Source of the DNA: Bolinopsis microptera
Taxonomy: Eukaryota > Ctenophora > Tentaculata > Lobata > Bolinopsidae
Length of the DNA: 64,000 bases
Direction of reading: 5' to 3'
Assembly (NCBI RefSeq): GCF_026151205.1
Contig: NC_087077.1
Span: 7,369,983 to 7,433,982, forward strand
Shown here one piece after another: positions 50,541 to 60,082 of the stretch. The number at the start of each line of letters is the position of its first letter. Position 1 is the first letter of the stretch. The position numbers and the translations under genes are program-made. Under the pieces are notes generated by a model. That model searched no databases, was not told the origin of the DNA, and worked only from the letters and a program-made list of their open reading frames with translations.

Positions 50541-50578
50541 GATACGTCGGAGTTTTAAAGCTGACTCCATGAAAGCAG

Positions 50579-51036
50579 GATGGACAGCAGTAGAACATGA
50601 TGTTGTGATACCTTACCCTGACTTCAAGTCATTTCACATGGAGATAAGAACCAACAGTGAAATTGGAAGTGGAGATCAGATTTCTGTGTCTCAAGGACAA
50701 CACGCAGGAGGAGTGAACATAGCATTCGAAACCACTCCCAAATACAAACTTTGGTACTGCTGGAAAGTTGGAACTCAGTTCCAAATACCCTTACCCGAGG
50801 TTACTGACAAGATATGGAAAATAAACATAACACGGTTGACTGATCATGGCCTGGGTTTGGGAACTAAAGGAGCCAGGGTTATTATACACTGTAACGATGT
50901 GGAAGTGGTTGACGTCATGCTTAACACCATAAATTGCCATTACATTCACTGGATGAAACCGTGGATGGAGAGGTTGCAGAGATATATTTCCACCCCTTCG
51001 ACACAGCCTCAGATTATTACAGACTGTCTCGACAAG
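50579..51036 (+). pseudogene. receptor-family gene 1, module exon with one-base deletion
   Basis: Acceptor GAAAGCAG|GA. The frame reads GWTAVEHDVVIPYPDFKSFH, then SGDQISVSQGQ, LWYCWKVG, KIWKINITRL, RVIIHCNDVEVVDVM and WMKPWME. After TGGATGGAG the frame is lost: the C-terminal FHPFDTASDYYR continues in another frame to the donor ACAAG|GTAACT. A paralogue at 60270 reads GGATGGAGGAGG, so a single G is missing here. The exon length (458) is one short of the multiple of three expected for a phase 1-1 exon. It is either a real pseudogene or a sequencing error. Confidence 0.75.
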
Positions 51037-51055
51037 GTAACTATAAATGTATAAT

Positions 51056-52018
51056 TAGCTGTGTGGAAAGTAAATGGCTCTAATTTTTTTTGACAAATGA
51101 AATTTCCACTTAATTTTTGCATATTTAGGTAATGAAAATATATACTTTTTATAATAATACAATTAAAATACTTAATAATTAATAATTTGCTCAACCCATC
51201 GTCCTTTATTAGCTAGGACCTATTGATAACGTGTAAGACAATTGTCTAGGCCGACCTTGACTGTATTATGGGGGCAGGGGGGTCTTCATGGAAATTTTCT
51301 CAAAATCGACTTTTTAGTTAGTTGTTTCTGATAGAGGGGAGTAATATCTATCAGATGCTTTTGATGCCGTGGAAAAATATCGTTCCTAGCCGAAATTATT
51401 GCCGGTCAAAGGTCAGCGCGTGTGTGGTAATTGTATTGCGCGAGCGATTTTTGATCGCGTGCCCTGAAAATCGAGTCTAAAAATCTATTTTCTCCTACAT
51501 TTTTTGAGCAATCACCCTGAAACTTTCAGTATATGTTCTAAGGATCATTTAGAAGAGATGAGCCAGACAGAATTTTGAGATAGGCCTTTAAAAAATTTTT
51601 ATTCGATTTTGAAAATCTTGGACCTCGTTTTTTGATGATTTTTTGAGGTCCACGATTTTCAAAATCGAATAAAATTTTTTAAAAGGCCTATCTCAAAATT
51701 TGTCTGGCTCATCTCTTTTAAATGATCCCTAGAACATATCCTGAAAGTTTCAGGGTGATTGCTTTAAAAATGTAGGAGAATATAGATTTTTAGACTCGAT
51801 TTTCAGGGCACACGATTTGAGAACACCATTAGGACGAATTTAAGATTTTTTGGAAAACTGCCAAAAATCAACCAAATTATGAGTTAGAATCAAATGAGAG
51901 GCAAGAATGAAATATGTAAAGTTTATGAACTGATAGCAATTCACCTTTCAAAATTTGCTCCTTCATAAAAAAAATTATCGATATTTTTACTTTCCACACA
52001 CTATTTTCAACTCACCCT
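51056..52018. mobile_element. fold-back element in the intron after module copy 1
   Basis: The intron sequence TAAATGTATAATTA appears on both sides (51042-51056 and 52021-52035), and the uninterrupted paralogous intron is visible at 60990-61040, showing an insertion of about 965 bp. Arms of ~180 bp (GTGCCCTGAAAATCGAGTCT near 51460 and its complement near 51795) meet around 51640. GTGTGGAAAGTAAA near the left end pairs with TTTACTTTCCACAC near the right, where the tip reads CACCCTG. The left tip appears truncated. Confidence 0.75.
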
Positions 52019-52320
52019 GTAAATGTATAATTAACTTACGAAGGAGATTACAAACGGGAGATCTTAGAATAGTTCTTATTATATCGTTAAATTGGAATTT
52101 AACGAGATATTATTCAAATCATTGCAAATAAGTTAATTGATTTCAAGGGGATTCATTTTACTGTTTTGTGGAACAAACTGAGGCCTAGTGAGACCAAACT
52201 TTTGAGGGGGTTCTGGACTTCGGGTTCAATCGATAAATTTCAATTCAACTATTAGAACTGGTTTGGAACTGCCTTCAAAACCTAATTATGATATTCATAT
52301 CGGTTTATTATTATTGTTAC

Positions 52321-52615
52321 CCTGTCTGTAATAATATGAGGCTGTGTCGAAGGAGTGGAAGAATATTTCCGGGATTATAATGTTCCAACTCTTTCTCCGA
52401 TGGGAGTATTCACATCTAAAGTCAGACCGCACAATATCAAGAACCTCCTCATCATTACAGTGCAAAACAATCCTTGTCTCCGAACTTCGGGTTATGGTGA
52501 TCCTCCATACCTTGTCTATGGTGGAAGCTTCGTCCAACAGTAAATTCTTAAAAATAGTGCAGTACCAAAGACAGTATTGAGGAGGAGATGAGAAAAGGAT
52601 GGTGATTCCCCCATC
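52321..52615 (-). pseudogene. inverted, internally deleted copy of the receptor module
   Basis: On the minus strand: KVWRITITRSSETRIVLHCN, EEVLDIV, then EIFFHSFDTASYYYRQG and the donor ACAGG|GTAACA at 52321. It is nearly identical to the C-terminal half of the module at 54976-55446. The N-terminal half is missing: the acceptor GACAGCAG|GATGG is followed directly by sequence matching the middle of that module. Length 295 is not a multiple of three. An inverted partial duplicate. Confidence 0.75.
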
Positions 52616-52636
52616 CTGCTGTCAGTATATTTTATT

Positions 52637-52765
52637 CACAGTCCTGGCAATCACCACCTTCGCCCCTTCTACTCCCTTCACTAATTTTTCTTCTTTTTTT
52701 TCATTAAAACTCATCAGAGGTCGTTTAGCCATTTTTCAGATTCGTTGGGCACACTGCACAGTTTA
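52637..52765. mobile_element. fragment of the CACAGT-tipped dispersed element
   Basis: Tip CACAGTCCTGGCAATCACCA and internal ACTCATCAGAGGTCGTTTAG match the complement of the right part of 54535-54957. It borders the inverted module copy and was probably duplicated with it. Confidence 0.55.
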
Positions 52766-52769
52766 ATCA

Positions 52770-53072
52770 GCAATTTATTGAAGGGTCTATTAAAATAATC
52801 ATTTGTTATTGTTTCCATTATAACCTGTATTATTATGAATTTGCTTTATTAACCATTAAGCAACATTATAAAGTATTTATTTTGCTCCGACGACAACGTT
52901 AGCTCAGTCTCGAGTACAACTATATTACCTTTCTTGACAATGATAGAAACTCGACGCTCACAACTATATGAATATAATCGCCTTATAAGTTATAATGTTA
53001 GTGTTTCTTATTTAATATTTTGTTAAGAAGTTTTACATTTTCCTGCATTCACAATAACAGTACGATAGCAGG
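52770..53072 (+). promoter_or_regulatory. 5' flank of receptor-family gene 2
   Basis: Closely similar to 62620-62969: ACCATTAAGCAACATTATA, then CTCCGACGA, AACGTTAGCTC, GTCTCGAG, ACAACTATATGAA and AATCGCCTTATAA in the same order. Conservation across paralogues indicates a shared promoter and 5' untranslated region, although simple recent duplication would look the same. Confidence 0.4.
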
Positions 53073-53124
53073 ATATTTTTGTATTTGGTTGCTCGTTTCA
53101 TAGAAACTATCGCCATGGACAATG
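53073..53124 (+). pseudogene. leader exon of gene 2 with ATG to ATA change
   Basis: Reads IFLYLVARFIETIAMDN + G|GTAAGA, matching MILYLVARFIETIAMDN at 62970 except in the first three codons (ATA TTT TTG versus ATG ATT CTG). The donor is intact. The in-frame ATG at codon 15 would bypass the hydrophobic leader. Confidence 0.7.
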
Positions 53125-56100
53125 GTAAGATCTTTTCTTAATATCTTATCGGTTCACGTACTGTAGTGCGACACGTACTCTAATGCGACACGTACCCTAG
53201 TGCGAAACCTCCAAGATCGACACTGTCGCAGTAGAGTACGCTACCTGGATCGTAGTGCGACACGTACCCTAGTGCGACAGAGAATTTTCAAGGCCGACAT
53301 TGTCGCACTACAGTGCGCTACCTGGACTGTAGTGCGACACGAACTAAAGTGCGACAAAACACTTTACACATTCAATAAAAAAATTTCCATTTTTAATGAC
53401 AAGAGTGTAGTCGTGTATGAGTAATGGGGTTAAATATAAAATCAAAGATTGCAATCACAATATTCAATTCAAAATCATCGTTCCAACACACTTCAACTAA
53501 TCCATTCTGTCATAATCATCGTAGCTATCAATCACAGCGTTCAAGCAACGGTCGTAATCAGTCCACTTCTTCAGTCGGCGAGGAGGTAGTTGTCTGAGCA
53601 TCTTCATTCTTCTGGTTGATCTTCCATTGGGTTAGATCCTGCTCCTTCTTCAGGACGTCGATAAATCGCCAGATAGTAGGGTTGGTGCAGCCTATCAAGG
53701 GGGAGAGGAGATTTGTGTTCCTACCCAGGTACGTTCGTATTAGTCACTAGGCAGCAAAGGAATCCATCTCTGAGGGAAGGGTTGCTTTCAGCTGCGTCCG
53801 GGTCACAGTAGTGTTGTTCGTCAGACTGAGACGTCCGGAGCAGGTCTTCTCAGTGCATCGCCAGTAGGTCTTGTCGTCGCGATTCTTATCCAGGCAGTAG
53901 CGGTATCCGTCATGGATAACGTATCTTGAACCAGTAGCTTGCGTCCAGTAATGAAGGTGATTGAAGAAGACATGTTGATGTTGTTCGATGATTTGGTAGA
54001 ATCATCGTGACCTTATTTATGGCCCAAGCATATGAACTTGTTATCCCAATCGGAGATATACCTTCATACGATGCGTGTGATAGGAATGAGGATCATATGC
54101 TCAGTGGATCACACACTGCATACGTGGCATACGTGGCTTGAACTGACCCGAAGGAATTATGATCAGTGGATCACTTCGAAATAAGTGACGTGAACCGACC
54201 CGACGAATCACTTAATGGTCCATAAGAAGGATAGGATGTGATCTGAACTTGGAAATAAGTCAGGATATTTTGTCGCACTAGAGTACGCTACCTGGATCGT
54301 AGTGCGACACGTACTGTAGTGCGACAGAGGGTGTTTTTGTCGGACTTCGCACTAGAGTACGTGTCGCACTAGAGTACGTGTCGCACTACAGTACGATTAC
54401 CTAGGTATCTTATCTTATCTTATTGGTGATGGTAAGTTTTTATCGTATTGTTTGGATGTTACATTCTGATTCTGAGTTTAGTTGTAAGTCCAAAGGACTA
54501 AAATACATCAGTTATGATTCTTCGGTTGTATTATCACAGTGCTGACAAGCATGACCGGACCTTTTTAACTTTTAATACTTAAACTCATCAGAAGTCGTTC
54601 GATCAATGACTGAATGTGGCACCTTACACTCATTCAAGTTGCAGTTTTATATTAATATATAATATATTTGTCATTTAACCCACTTCCCGATACTCCTGAA
54701 ACTTGACACATTTTTTGCGGTCGATTTGATCAACATCACCAATTTTAACATGGTTTTTAGGGGCACATGAATATGGCGATTTTGTGGTTTATAACGATTT
54801 TGTTACCGAACAGTACTGGCGCGTATTTTGTGGAAATTTCATAAAAACCTCAACATGACTGAACGACCTCTGCGATGAGTCTTAATGAAAAAAAGAAAAA
54901 TGAGTAAAAGGGAGTATTATAGAAGGGGCGAAGGTGGTGGTTGCCAGGACTGTGATTAACTTATACTGACAGCAGGAATTGCAGGATGGACAGCAGTAGA
55001 ACGTAATGTGGTGATACCTTACCCTAATTCCGAGTCATTTCACCTGGAGATAAGAACCAACAGTGAAATTGGAAGTGGAGATCAGGTTCATGTGTCTCAA
55101 GGACAATGCGCAGGGGGAATCAGTGATTCACAGTCCTGGCAACCACCACCTTCGCCCAATCTCCATCCTTTTCTCATCTCCTCCTCAATACTGTCTTTGT
55201 GGTACTGCACTAGTTTTAAGAATTTACTGTTGGACGAAGCTTCCACCATAGACAAAGTATGGAGGATCACCATAACCCGGAGTTCGGAGACAAGGATTGT
55301 TTTGCACTGTAATGATGAGGAGGTTCTTGATATTGTGCTGTCTGACTTTAGATGTGAATACTACGGTTGGAAAAAGAGTTGGAACATTGTAGTACCGGAG
55401 ATATTCTTCCACTCCTTCGACACAGCCTCAGATTATTACAGACAGGGTAAAAATAATAATAAGGGGTCGTTCACATATTACGTAATCAGCCGAGGGAGGG
55501 GGGGTTTTCAAATGCTTACGGTTGATTACGGGGGGGGGGGGGGGGTTTGGTCGTTGATTACGTAATCAAAATTTTAATTTTTTATCGATTTTCGAAATTC
55601 CAATTGGACAATTTTCGTTAATTATGTAATCAAAATTTTCGTTTTTTAAACCAATTTTCGTTTAGTAAGTGCTTTGCGATCAAAAATGGGGGGGGGGGAT
55701 TTCTAATCTTGATAACGTAATATAAGAGGGGGGTTGGGTCTTGATTACGGGGGGGGGGGGGGGGTCAAACCTTGATTACGTAATATAGGGGGGGGGGGAA
55801 ATCAATTCATATACATCAGTTACACAACCAAATTACCATCATGTACACAGTTGACCGCGGTTTGGATATCTAGTAGTCAGACCGTGGTCAGACAGCCGCC
55901 GCCGACCAATTTTAGAGTCCAGACCGCCGCCGCCTAAAACTAACACGGTGCACATCTCTGTATAGTGTATTTCAGGAACAAGTCCATTATCAGCAGTAGA
56001 GGGACATGATAGCGAAGTGTTGAGAGGTGAAGAGGCAAAAATATCTTGCAAAGTTGCTGGTGATCGGACAATATGGTCAAAAAGGACGGGAATTTCGAAA

Positions 56101-58840
56101 AGAAGAACTCCGTAAGATACCAAATTTAAACTACATAAGATACATAACAGACCCCATGAAATGTATCGAAAATATTTCACAAACACTGGATAAAGTACCT
56201 ACAGGATTCAACTTTTTTGGTTCAATTTGTAAACTTGGGCTTGCAAAATATGTATCTAAGTCTTACAAGGATTTTAAAATGCTTATGTTACGTATTCTTC
56301 ATCACAGGAAAAATTCATTGCATGTTACTTGGAAAAAGCCTATTTCGGGAAATGTGATACTGATAACTACCGGTAAAGGTGGAAACAATTATAAGATAAT
56401 GGAAAGTAATTACGAACACGAGTCAGATAGTCGGACTACGGTTCTAACTATTCCTGCTAATAAAAACACAGTTGATGCTATCTATACTTGCCTGGTGTAC
56501 CTAGACGACGGGCAACTCACACGGCAAGCTACTGCAGTCAAATCAAACATCTATAGTGAGTACGTTTATAATTTCGGAAAAATTGTAACTCAGCGCCAAA
56601 AAAATAAACTTTAGATATTTGTTATTAGAGGAGCCATATAAACTTCTTTTATCTAAATTCTACAATTATAAAAATTCAGCTATCAGTCCAGTCAATATGA
56701 GAGCAACCAGAGATTCAGCCCTGACGTTGACTTGCAATATCGGTGACGCAACACTCAATAAAGCTGTCCATGTATCATGGAAGGATGAGGATGATGCACC
56801 AATTGAAGACGGTGAAGATGGATACAATATCACGCAGGGGTCTGTTGGCGAAAACAAAGTTCAAGAATCAACTTTAAGTATCACAACTAAAGCGCTCAAA
56901 GATCTAAATACAGAATTTCCCGTGACATGGAAGTGTGCAGCTCAGTCCACGGAATTCCCAAACTCAGAGCAGTCCCCCTTTCAAGATCTGGTCGTCACTT
57001 TCTATGATCTCGGTTAGTATCCCTCAAAATATTCCATAAATAAGGAAAATATTGTGTTTCTGACCCTCTCAAACGAATTAGACAATATGATTTGGCACCG
57101 ATGTGCTCCTTTAGCGGTGTAATTGGAGCATTCTTGTATCACGCCGTGTTCCATCCTCATAAAATATTGCACTAGAGACAAGCTTGTAGTTGTAGTACCT
57201 AGCAAGTGCAAACAAATTATAACCTGTTTTGATCATGCCCTATTATACTATATACTACTATCTTATATACTAAAACAACTATTTCTCCTTAGTGGAATGC
57301 GATGGTTTTAAGGCCACGTGGACGGATATGATAGTAGACAAAGAGTTTCCTGTTGAAGCTGGAACTGTCCTGGTAGTGGGCTGCAAGGAGGGATTTCAAC
57401 ACCATGGGGATCAGGAAGTGACGTGCAACAAAGATAGGACATTTGTATATTTCATAGAACCATTTTGTAGTAAGGGTTAGTGAAACTTACGGTATAGTTA
57501 ACTTCTAAAAATGAAACAGTTGACAGTAAACATTACAATGTAGATAATATCCTCAAAGCATAATACTGTTATACTGTTTTACGAGCATGCTAGCCTTTTT
57601 GACCTCACATCATGTTTGGTAGAGCTCTGCCTCCCTAAAAGTAAAATAAGTCACCAAGAACCGCTGTTCAACTCAGACATTCTTGATATTACTTATGGTA
57701 CGGCACAAGCATGTGGTAGTCGAGTGACGTAGTCACGAGACATGCCCCCGTGACACAGCACTCTGCTGCAATGGCCATTCACAAGGGTCTCAGAGTAAAA
57801 CCGGTTTTTCTGAATATTTATGTGAGATTAGATTCACAATTCACATCCTTATAGTTCTAGAGAACAGCACGGGTCAAGCATGAAGTATCATTCTAAATGT
57901 TTTAAATTAGAGTAGATCGGAAAGGAACTACTTTCATAAATTTGAACAGGAAATTATCACCAACAATAATTTGAAAATATATTCAAGTTTTATTTATCAA
58001 AACTACCTGGTAAAGCGGATTTAAATAAAGCGCTTTTTTCACTCCTAATAATTAAGGCGACTAATCATTCCTTAAGAACAAGCACCATCAACACACTGTT
58101 TGATGCAGGTGTAACGGAAACTGACATAATTAAGAGGACCAGACTGAGACACTGGAACGTAGTCACGAGACGTAAAGGATGAGACATCAAAATAAATGAA
58201 AATTCCTGGCACGAAAAGATCAAATAAGACCGGGTCCTTGCACGCTAATCCTCTCAATCTCACCTCAAAACTCAATTAAAAGATCTGCCAAAAAATGCGT
58301 TACTCAATAAGTTGTTTGGAGTATACAAACAACTTATTGAGTAACTAAAAACCGGTTTTACACGTGCCCACAAGTAAGCATCCAATGAAATAGAGAAAAT
58401 CTTTCACGTGACACGCAAGAGTGATCATGCTATAGGCCACGTGGATCGTCTCTGATTGGTCAGCGTTACGGAAGAAAATAGAAAAACGTGTTTTTTTAAT
58501 TGTTAATTAAGTCCAAATTTGGTTTTTTTGGTCGCAAATTGTAGCCTTATCTATCTTGATGTGCTGTACCATAAGTAAGTTATGGAACAGCTGTCGGAAC
58601 TCGTGCCTTTGGCACTCGTTGCTCCAGCAGTTCCATAACCTACCTTATATTACAATACCTTCAGACATCCCTGTAAAAGACGTGCCATGGAATTGGATAA
58701 TAGTTGCAGCGATATCTCTACTCGCCGCTCTAATCCTCTCAATGTATGCCACATATTGTGTCTGCTTTAGAAATAAACCTGATGGAAACGGTGCAGTGAA
58801 CGTTCAATACGAGTTTGGCACCAGGGAACCAACCCTTTAA
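53073..58840 (+). CDS. receptor-family gene 2: module-Ig-Ig-CCP-TM protein, seven exons, start codon lost
   Basis: Exons: 53073-53124 leader, 54976-55446 module, 55976-56075 and 56308-56555 Ig1, 56680-57012 Ig2, 57293-57475 CCP, 58665-58840 transmembrane and tail. The total is 1563 nt with no internal stop (520 residues plus TAA). All junctions are phase 1 except the phase-2 one inside Ig1. The product would be a type I membrane protein with a multi-domain ectodomain and a ~30-residue tail containing one tyrosine (VQYEF). The leader has ATA at the start position of its paralogues and no in-frame ATG before a stop upstream, so this set may be a pseudogene or may be transcribed from the intact leader at 49299. 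A ligand-binding or recognition role is inference from architecture. Confidence 0.7.
53497..53700 (-). pseudogene. C-terminal remnant of a MULE-type transposase
   Basis: The minus-strand frame reads CTNPTIWRFIDVLKKEQDLT, resembling the HP.IW.FI..LK.EQ segment near the end of FLYWCH-associated MULE transposases. It then shifts frame to PPRRLKKWTDYDRCLNAVI and stops at 53497. The homology assignment is from motif memory only. Confidence 0.55.
53747..53973 (-). pseudogene. frameshifted FLYWCH-type zinc finger remnant
   Basis: MSSSITFITGRKLLVQD starts at 53973. After a frameshift the reading continues HDGYRYCLDKNRDDKTYWRC then TEKTCSGRL, which has the aromatic-rich GYRY...TYWRC...C.GR signature of FLYWCH fingers. 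The expected downstream His is not obvious before the stop at 53747. Confidence 0.6.
54535..54957. mobile_element. CACAGT-tipped dispersed element just upstream of the module exon
   Basis: Left tip CACAGTGCTGACAAGCATGA and right tip GGTGGTTGCCAGGACTGTG form imperfect inverted ends. The interior matches the complement of 33152-33660. It ends only 19 bp before the acceptor of the module exon at 54976. A second copy of the right tip (CACAGTCCTGGCAACCACCA) lies inside the module exon at 55129. Confidence 0.6.
54976..55446 (+). CDS. receptor-family gene 2, ectodomain module exon
   Basis: Phase 1-1 exon of 471 nt, 157 codons. It begins GIAGWTAVERNVVIPYPNSE, then EIRTNSEIGSGDQVHVSQGQ, KVWRITITRSSETRIVLHCN, DEEVLDIV, CEYYGWKKSWNIVVPEIFFH and SFDTASDYYRQ. 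Compared with copy 1, the middle (after QCAGG) is replaced by about 29 residues read from transposon-tip sequence (CACAGTCCTGGCAACCACCA and beyond), in frame. Conserved W, HCND.EV and FDTASDYYR across copies argue for a folded domain. No named family was recognised with confidence. Confidence 0.75.
55447..55975. other. intron with G-rich GATTACGTAATC repeat element
   Basis: From about 55461 to 55800: GGGGTCGTTCACATATTACG, several GATTACGTAAT words and four long poly-G runs. A related fragment (GGGGTCGTTTACATATTACG) lies in the module copy at 60113. Probably a degenerate palindromic MITE; the rest of the intron is unremarkable. Confidence 0.6.
55976..56555 (+). CDS. receptor-family gene 2, Ig domain 1 (two exons)
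   Basis: First exon 55976-56075: acceptor ATTTCAG|GA, reads GTSPLSAVEGHDSEVLRGEE then AKISCKVAGDRTIW. Second exon 56308-56555: KNSLHVTWKKPISG ... TVLTIPANKNTVDAIYTCLV and the donor CTATA|GTGAGT. Together they give the Ig hallmark: B-strand Cys (KISCK), C-strand Trp (HVTWKK) and F-strand Cys in a YxC motif (IYTC). The first donor is inferred as ATATG|GTCAAA (phase 2), a non-consensus site chosen because it is the only nearby GT that keeps frame with the clean CATCACAG acceptor. The stronger-looking GCTG|GTGATC breaks the frame. Confidence 0.68.
56680..57012 (+). CDS. receptor-family gene 2, Ig domain 2
   Basis: Phase 1-1 exon, 333 nt. Acceptor AAATTCAG|CT, donor CTCG|GTTAGT. Reads ISPVNMRATRDSALTLTCNI, AVHVSWKDEDD, a potential N-glycosylation site in GYNITQG, STLSITTKAL and FPVTWKCAAQ. 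Cys-Trp-Cys spacing is that of an Ig fold with a ~60-residue loop between the cysteines. The opening SPVN/SPLS and RDSALTLTC/HDSEV...KISC similarity suggests the two Ig domains arose by duplication. Confidence 0.8.
57293..57475 (+). CDS. receptor-family gene 2, sushi/CCP domain
   Basis: Phase 1-1 exon of 61 codons, acceptor CTCCTTAG|TG, donor AAGG|GTTAGT. Four cysteines (ECDGF, VVGCKEG, EVTCNKD, EPFCSK) with the GTVLVVGC and GDQEVTC patterns of CCP modules. The Trp usual between the third and fourth Cys is absent (RTFVYFIEPFC), as it is in the minus-strand paralogue at 47365-47556. CCP domains are typical of complement-regulatory and adhesion proteins; binding specificity cannot be inferred. 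Confidence 0.8.
57476..58664. other. intron between CCP and transmembrane exons
   Basis: No coding exon recognised in this 1.19-kb intron. TACGTTCCAGTGTCTCAGTC-related sequence near 58140-58165 and GTGACGTAGTCACGAGACAT near 57724 hint at an old repeat. A perfect hairpin lies at 58299-58345. Confidence 0.55.
58299..58345. other. perfect 20-bp-stem hairpin in the last intron
   Basis: GTTACTCAATAAGTTGTTTG - GAGTATA - exact complement. With a 7-nt loop and no mismatches it would fold stably in the pre-mRNA. Confidence 0.92.
58665..58840 (+). CDS. receptor-family gene 2, transmembrane and cytoplasmic exon
   Basis: Acceptor ACCTTCAG|AC (phase 1). Reads DIPVKDVPWN, then the hydrophobic segment WIIVAAISLLAALILSMYAT, a juxtamembrane YCVCFRNKP with two cysteines (possible palmitoylation) and a short tail ending GTREPTL, stop at 58838. 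Same position in gene order as the minus-strand TM exon at 46850-46962, but the sequence differs almost completely outside the hydrophobic stretch. Confidence 0.75.
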
Positions 58841-58892
58841 ACTAAATATCGGTTATTAATAAGTAACTTGCTGATACCTTCTTTTGTTACTA

Positions 58893-59727
58893 CCTTATCG
58901 GATATTAATTGAGCGCTGGAGGTCCTAGCGTTCATTTTTATGTCCGTTCAAATAAAATCCGTCCGTTTAAGGTCCGTCCAAGAACTCCAAGTTAAAGTCC
59001 GTTGAGATTTTTTCCAAAATTATTCCACTGCGAACTCATGTTTAGGATATGACAACTTTTTAATTTCAGTCAATTGTAATTTCTATCATCGGATTTGGAC
59101 TAAACTATATCATTGGATCAAGTTCAATGAAAAACGAGTTATTATACAATTTAAATATTCTAAGTATCACATTGTCATTATGACATGATCACTTTTTTGA
59201 TTTTCGGCTTCCTCGTTCAATTCTTCGGAGTTATTATTTACCTCCTCATCTTGTTAAAGTTTACACTGAAATGCATGACCCGAGGAGCGAGGTGGTCAAA
59301 TAAAACGAAAAAATTGTTTTTAAAAAGCAGGTATTACTGATAAGAATATGATGCTTTAACCATGGAATATTTAAATTTAATGCACGATAACCCATTTGAG
59401 GAAGATGACTTGTGATATGATCATCAAATCTGGTCATATTTCGTATTTGTTGTTTTTACACAACTTTCGTAATCATAGACACTGATCTACAAATATTTTG
59501 ACATTTTGACATTTACTGAGCTGCTTAACGACTGCCTTTTTTGCTCATTGTACGAAAAATTAATTTACAGATTATCTGCTAAAATTTTAAAAACGCCAAA
59601 AAAAAATGAAAAAATTTGGATTTTTGATGGTTTTGAATGCCTTCGAGTTCGAGCGTTCATTCATTTTAATGTCCGTTCATAATTATTTCCGTTCATTTAA
59701 TTTCCGGTCAAATAAGGTCCGATAAGG
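58893..59727. mobile_element. 835-bp short-TIR element with TA target duplication
   Basis: Starts CCTTATCGGA and ends TCCGATAAGG, with TA on each side (58891-58892, 59728-59729). Both ends carry a subterminal run of GTCCGTTCA / GTCCGTTTAA-like words. No open frame of note; a non-autonomous Tc1/mariner-like MITE. Confidence 0.7.
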
Positions 59728-60082
59728 TATACCCTTTTACGGTGCTAATGTCGGGTTTGCATGAAACGTTTGTTATAATTGCTGAGTGACGTGGCTGTCA
59801 GGCTGTGTTACCGTTTTAGTTTGACTAGCCTATACAATTAAAATTAATAAAACATGGCATCATGGCTTAAAGAATTTTTAATTTTGTTTCTTCGGGTTTA
59901 CCTCAAAGTTTAATTTTTGTTTAGAATGGGCCCATTTCAGGAATCTCCGTGCACCGCATTCACACACCAAGACTATAATGTTTTGCCATTATGACCATAA
60001 ATCGGCCAACACCATGCCTTATCCTATGATTTTGATTAATTTTAAACCCTGTTTTATCGATATTAGTTACTAATAACAGCAG

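Larger units (their letters stand above)
53157..54395. mobile_element. internally deleted Mutator-like (MULE) element in intron 1 of gene 2
   Basis: The ends are CGTACTGTAGTGCGACACGT and its complement, followed inward by several degenerate TAGTGCGACACGTACYCTA units, making repeat-rich TIRs of 120-190 bp. The interior minus strand carries remains of a FLYWCH zinc finger (53747-53973) and of a transposase C-terminus (53497-53700), a combination known from MULE transposases. The catalytic core is missing. No convincing 9-10 bp target duplication was found. Its interior base composition and frames differ sharply from the surrounding intron. Confidence 0.72.

Noticed and set aside
50579-55446. 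Module as a farnesoic acid O-methyltransferase-type domain
   Set aside because: Length and general beta-rich look were suggestive, but the conserved residues (HCND.EV, FDTASDYYR) do not match the pattern I know for that family.
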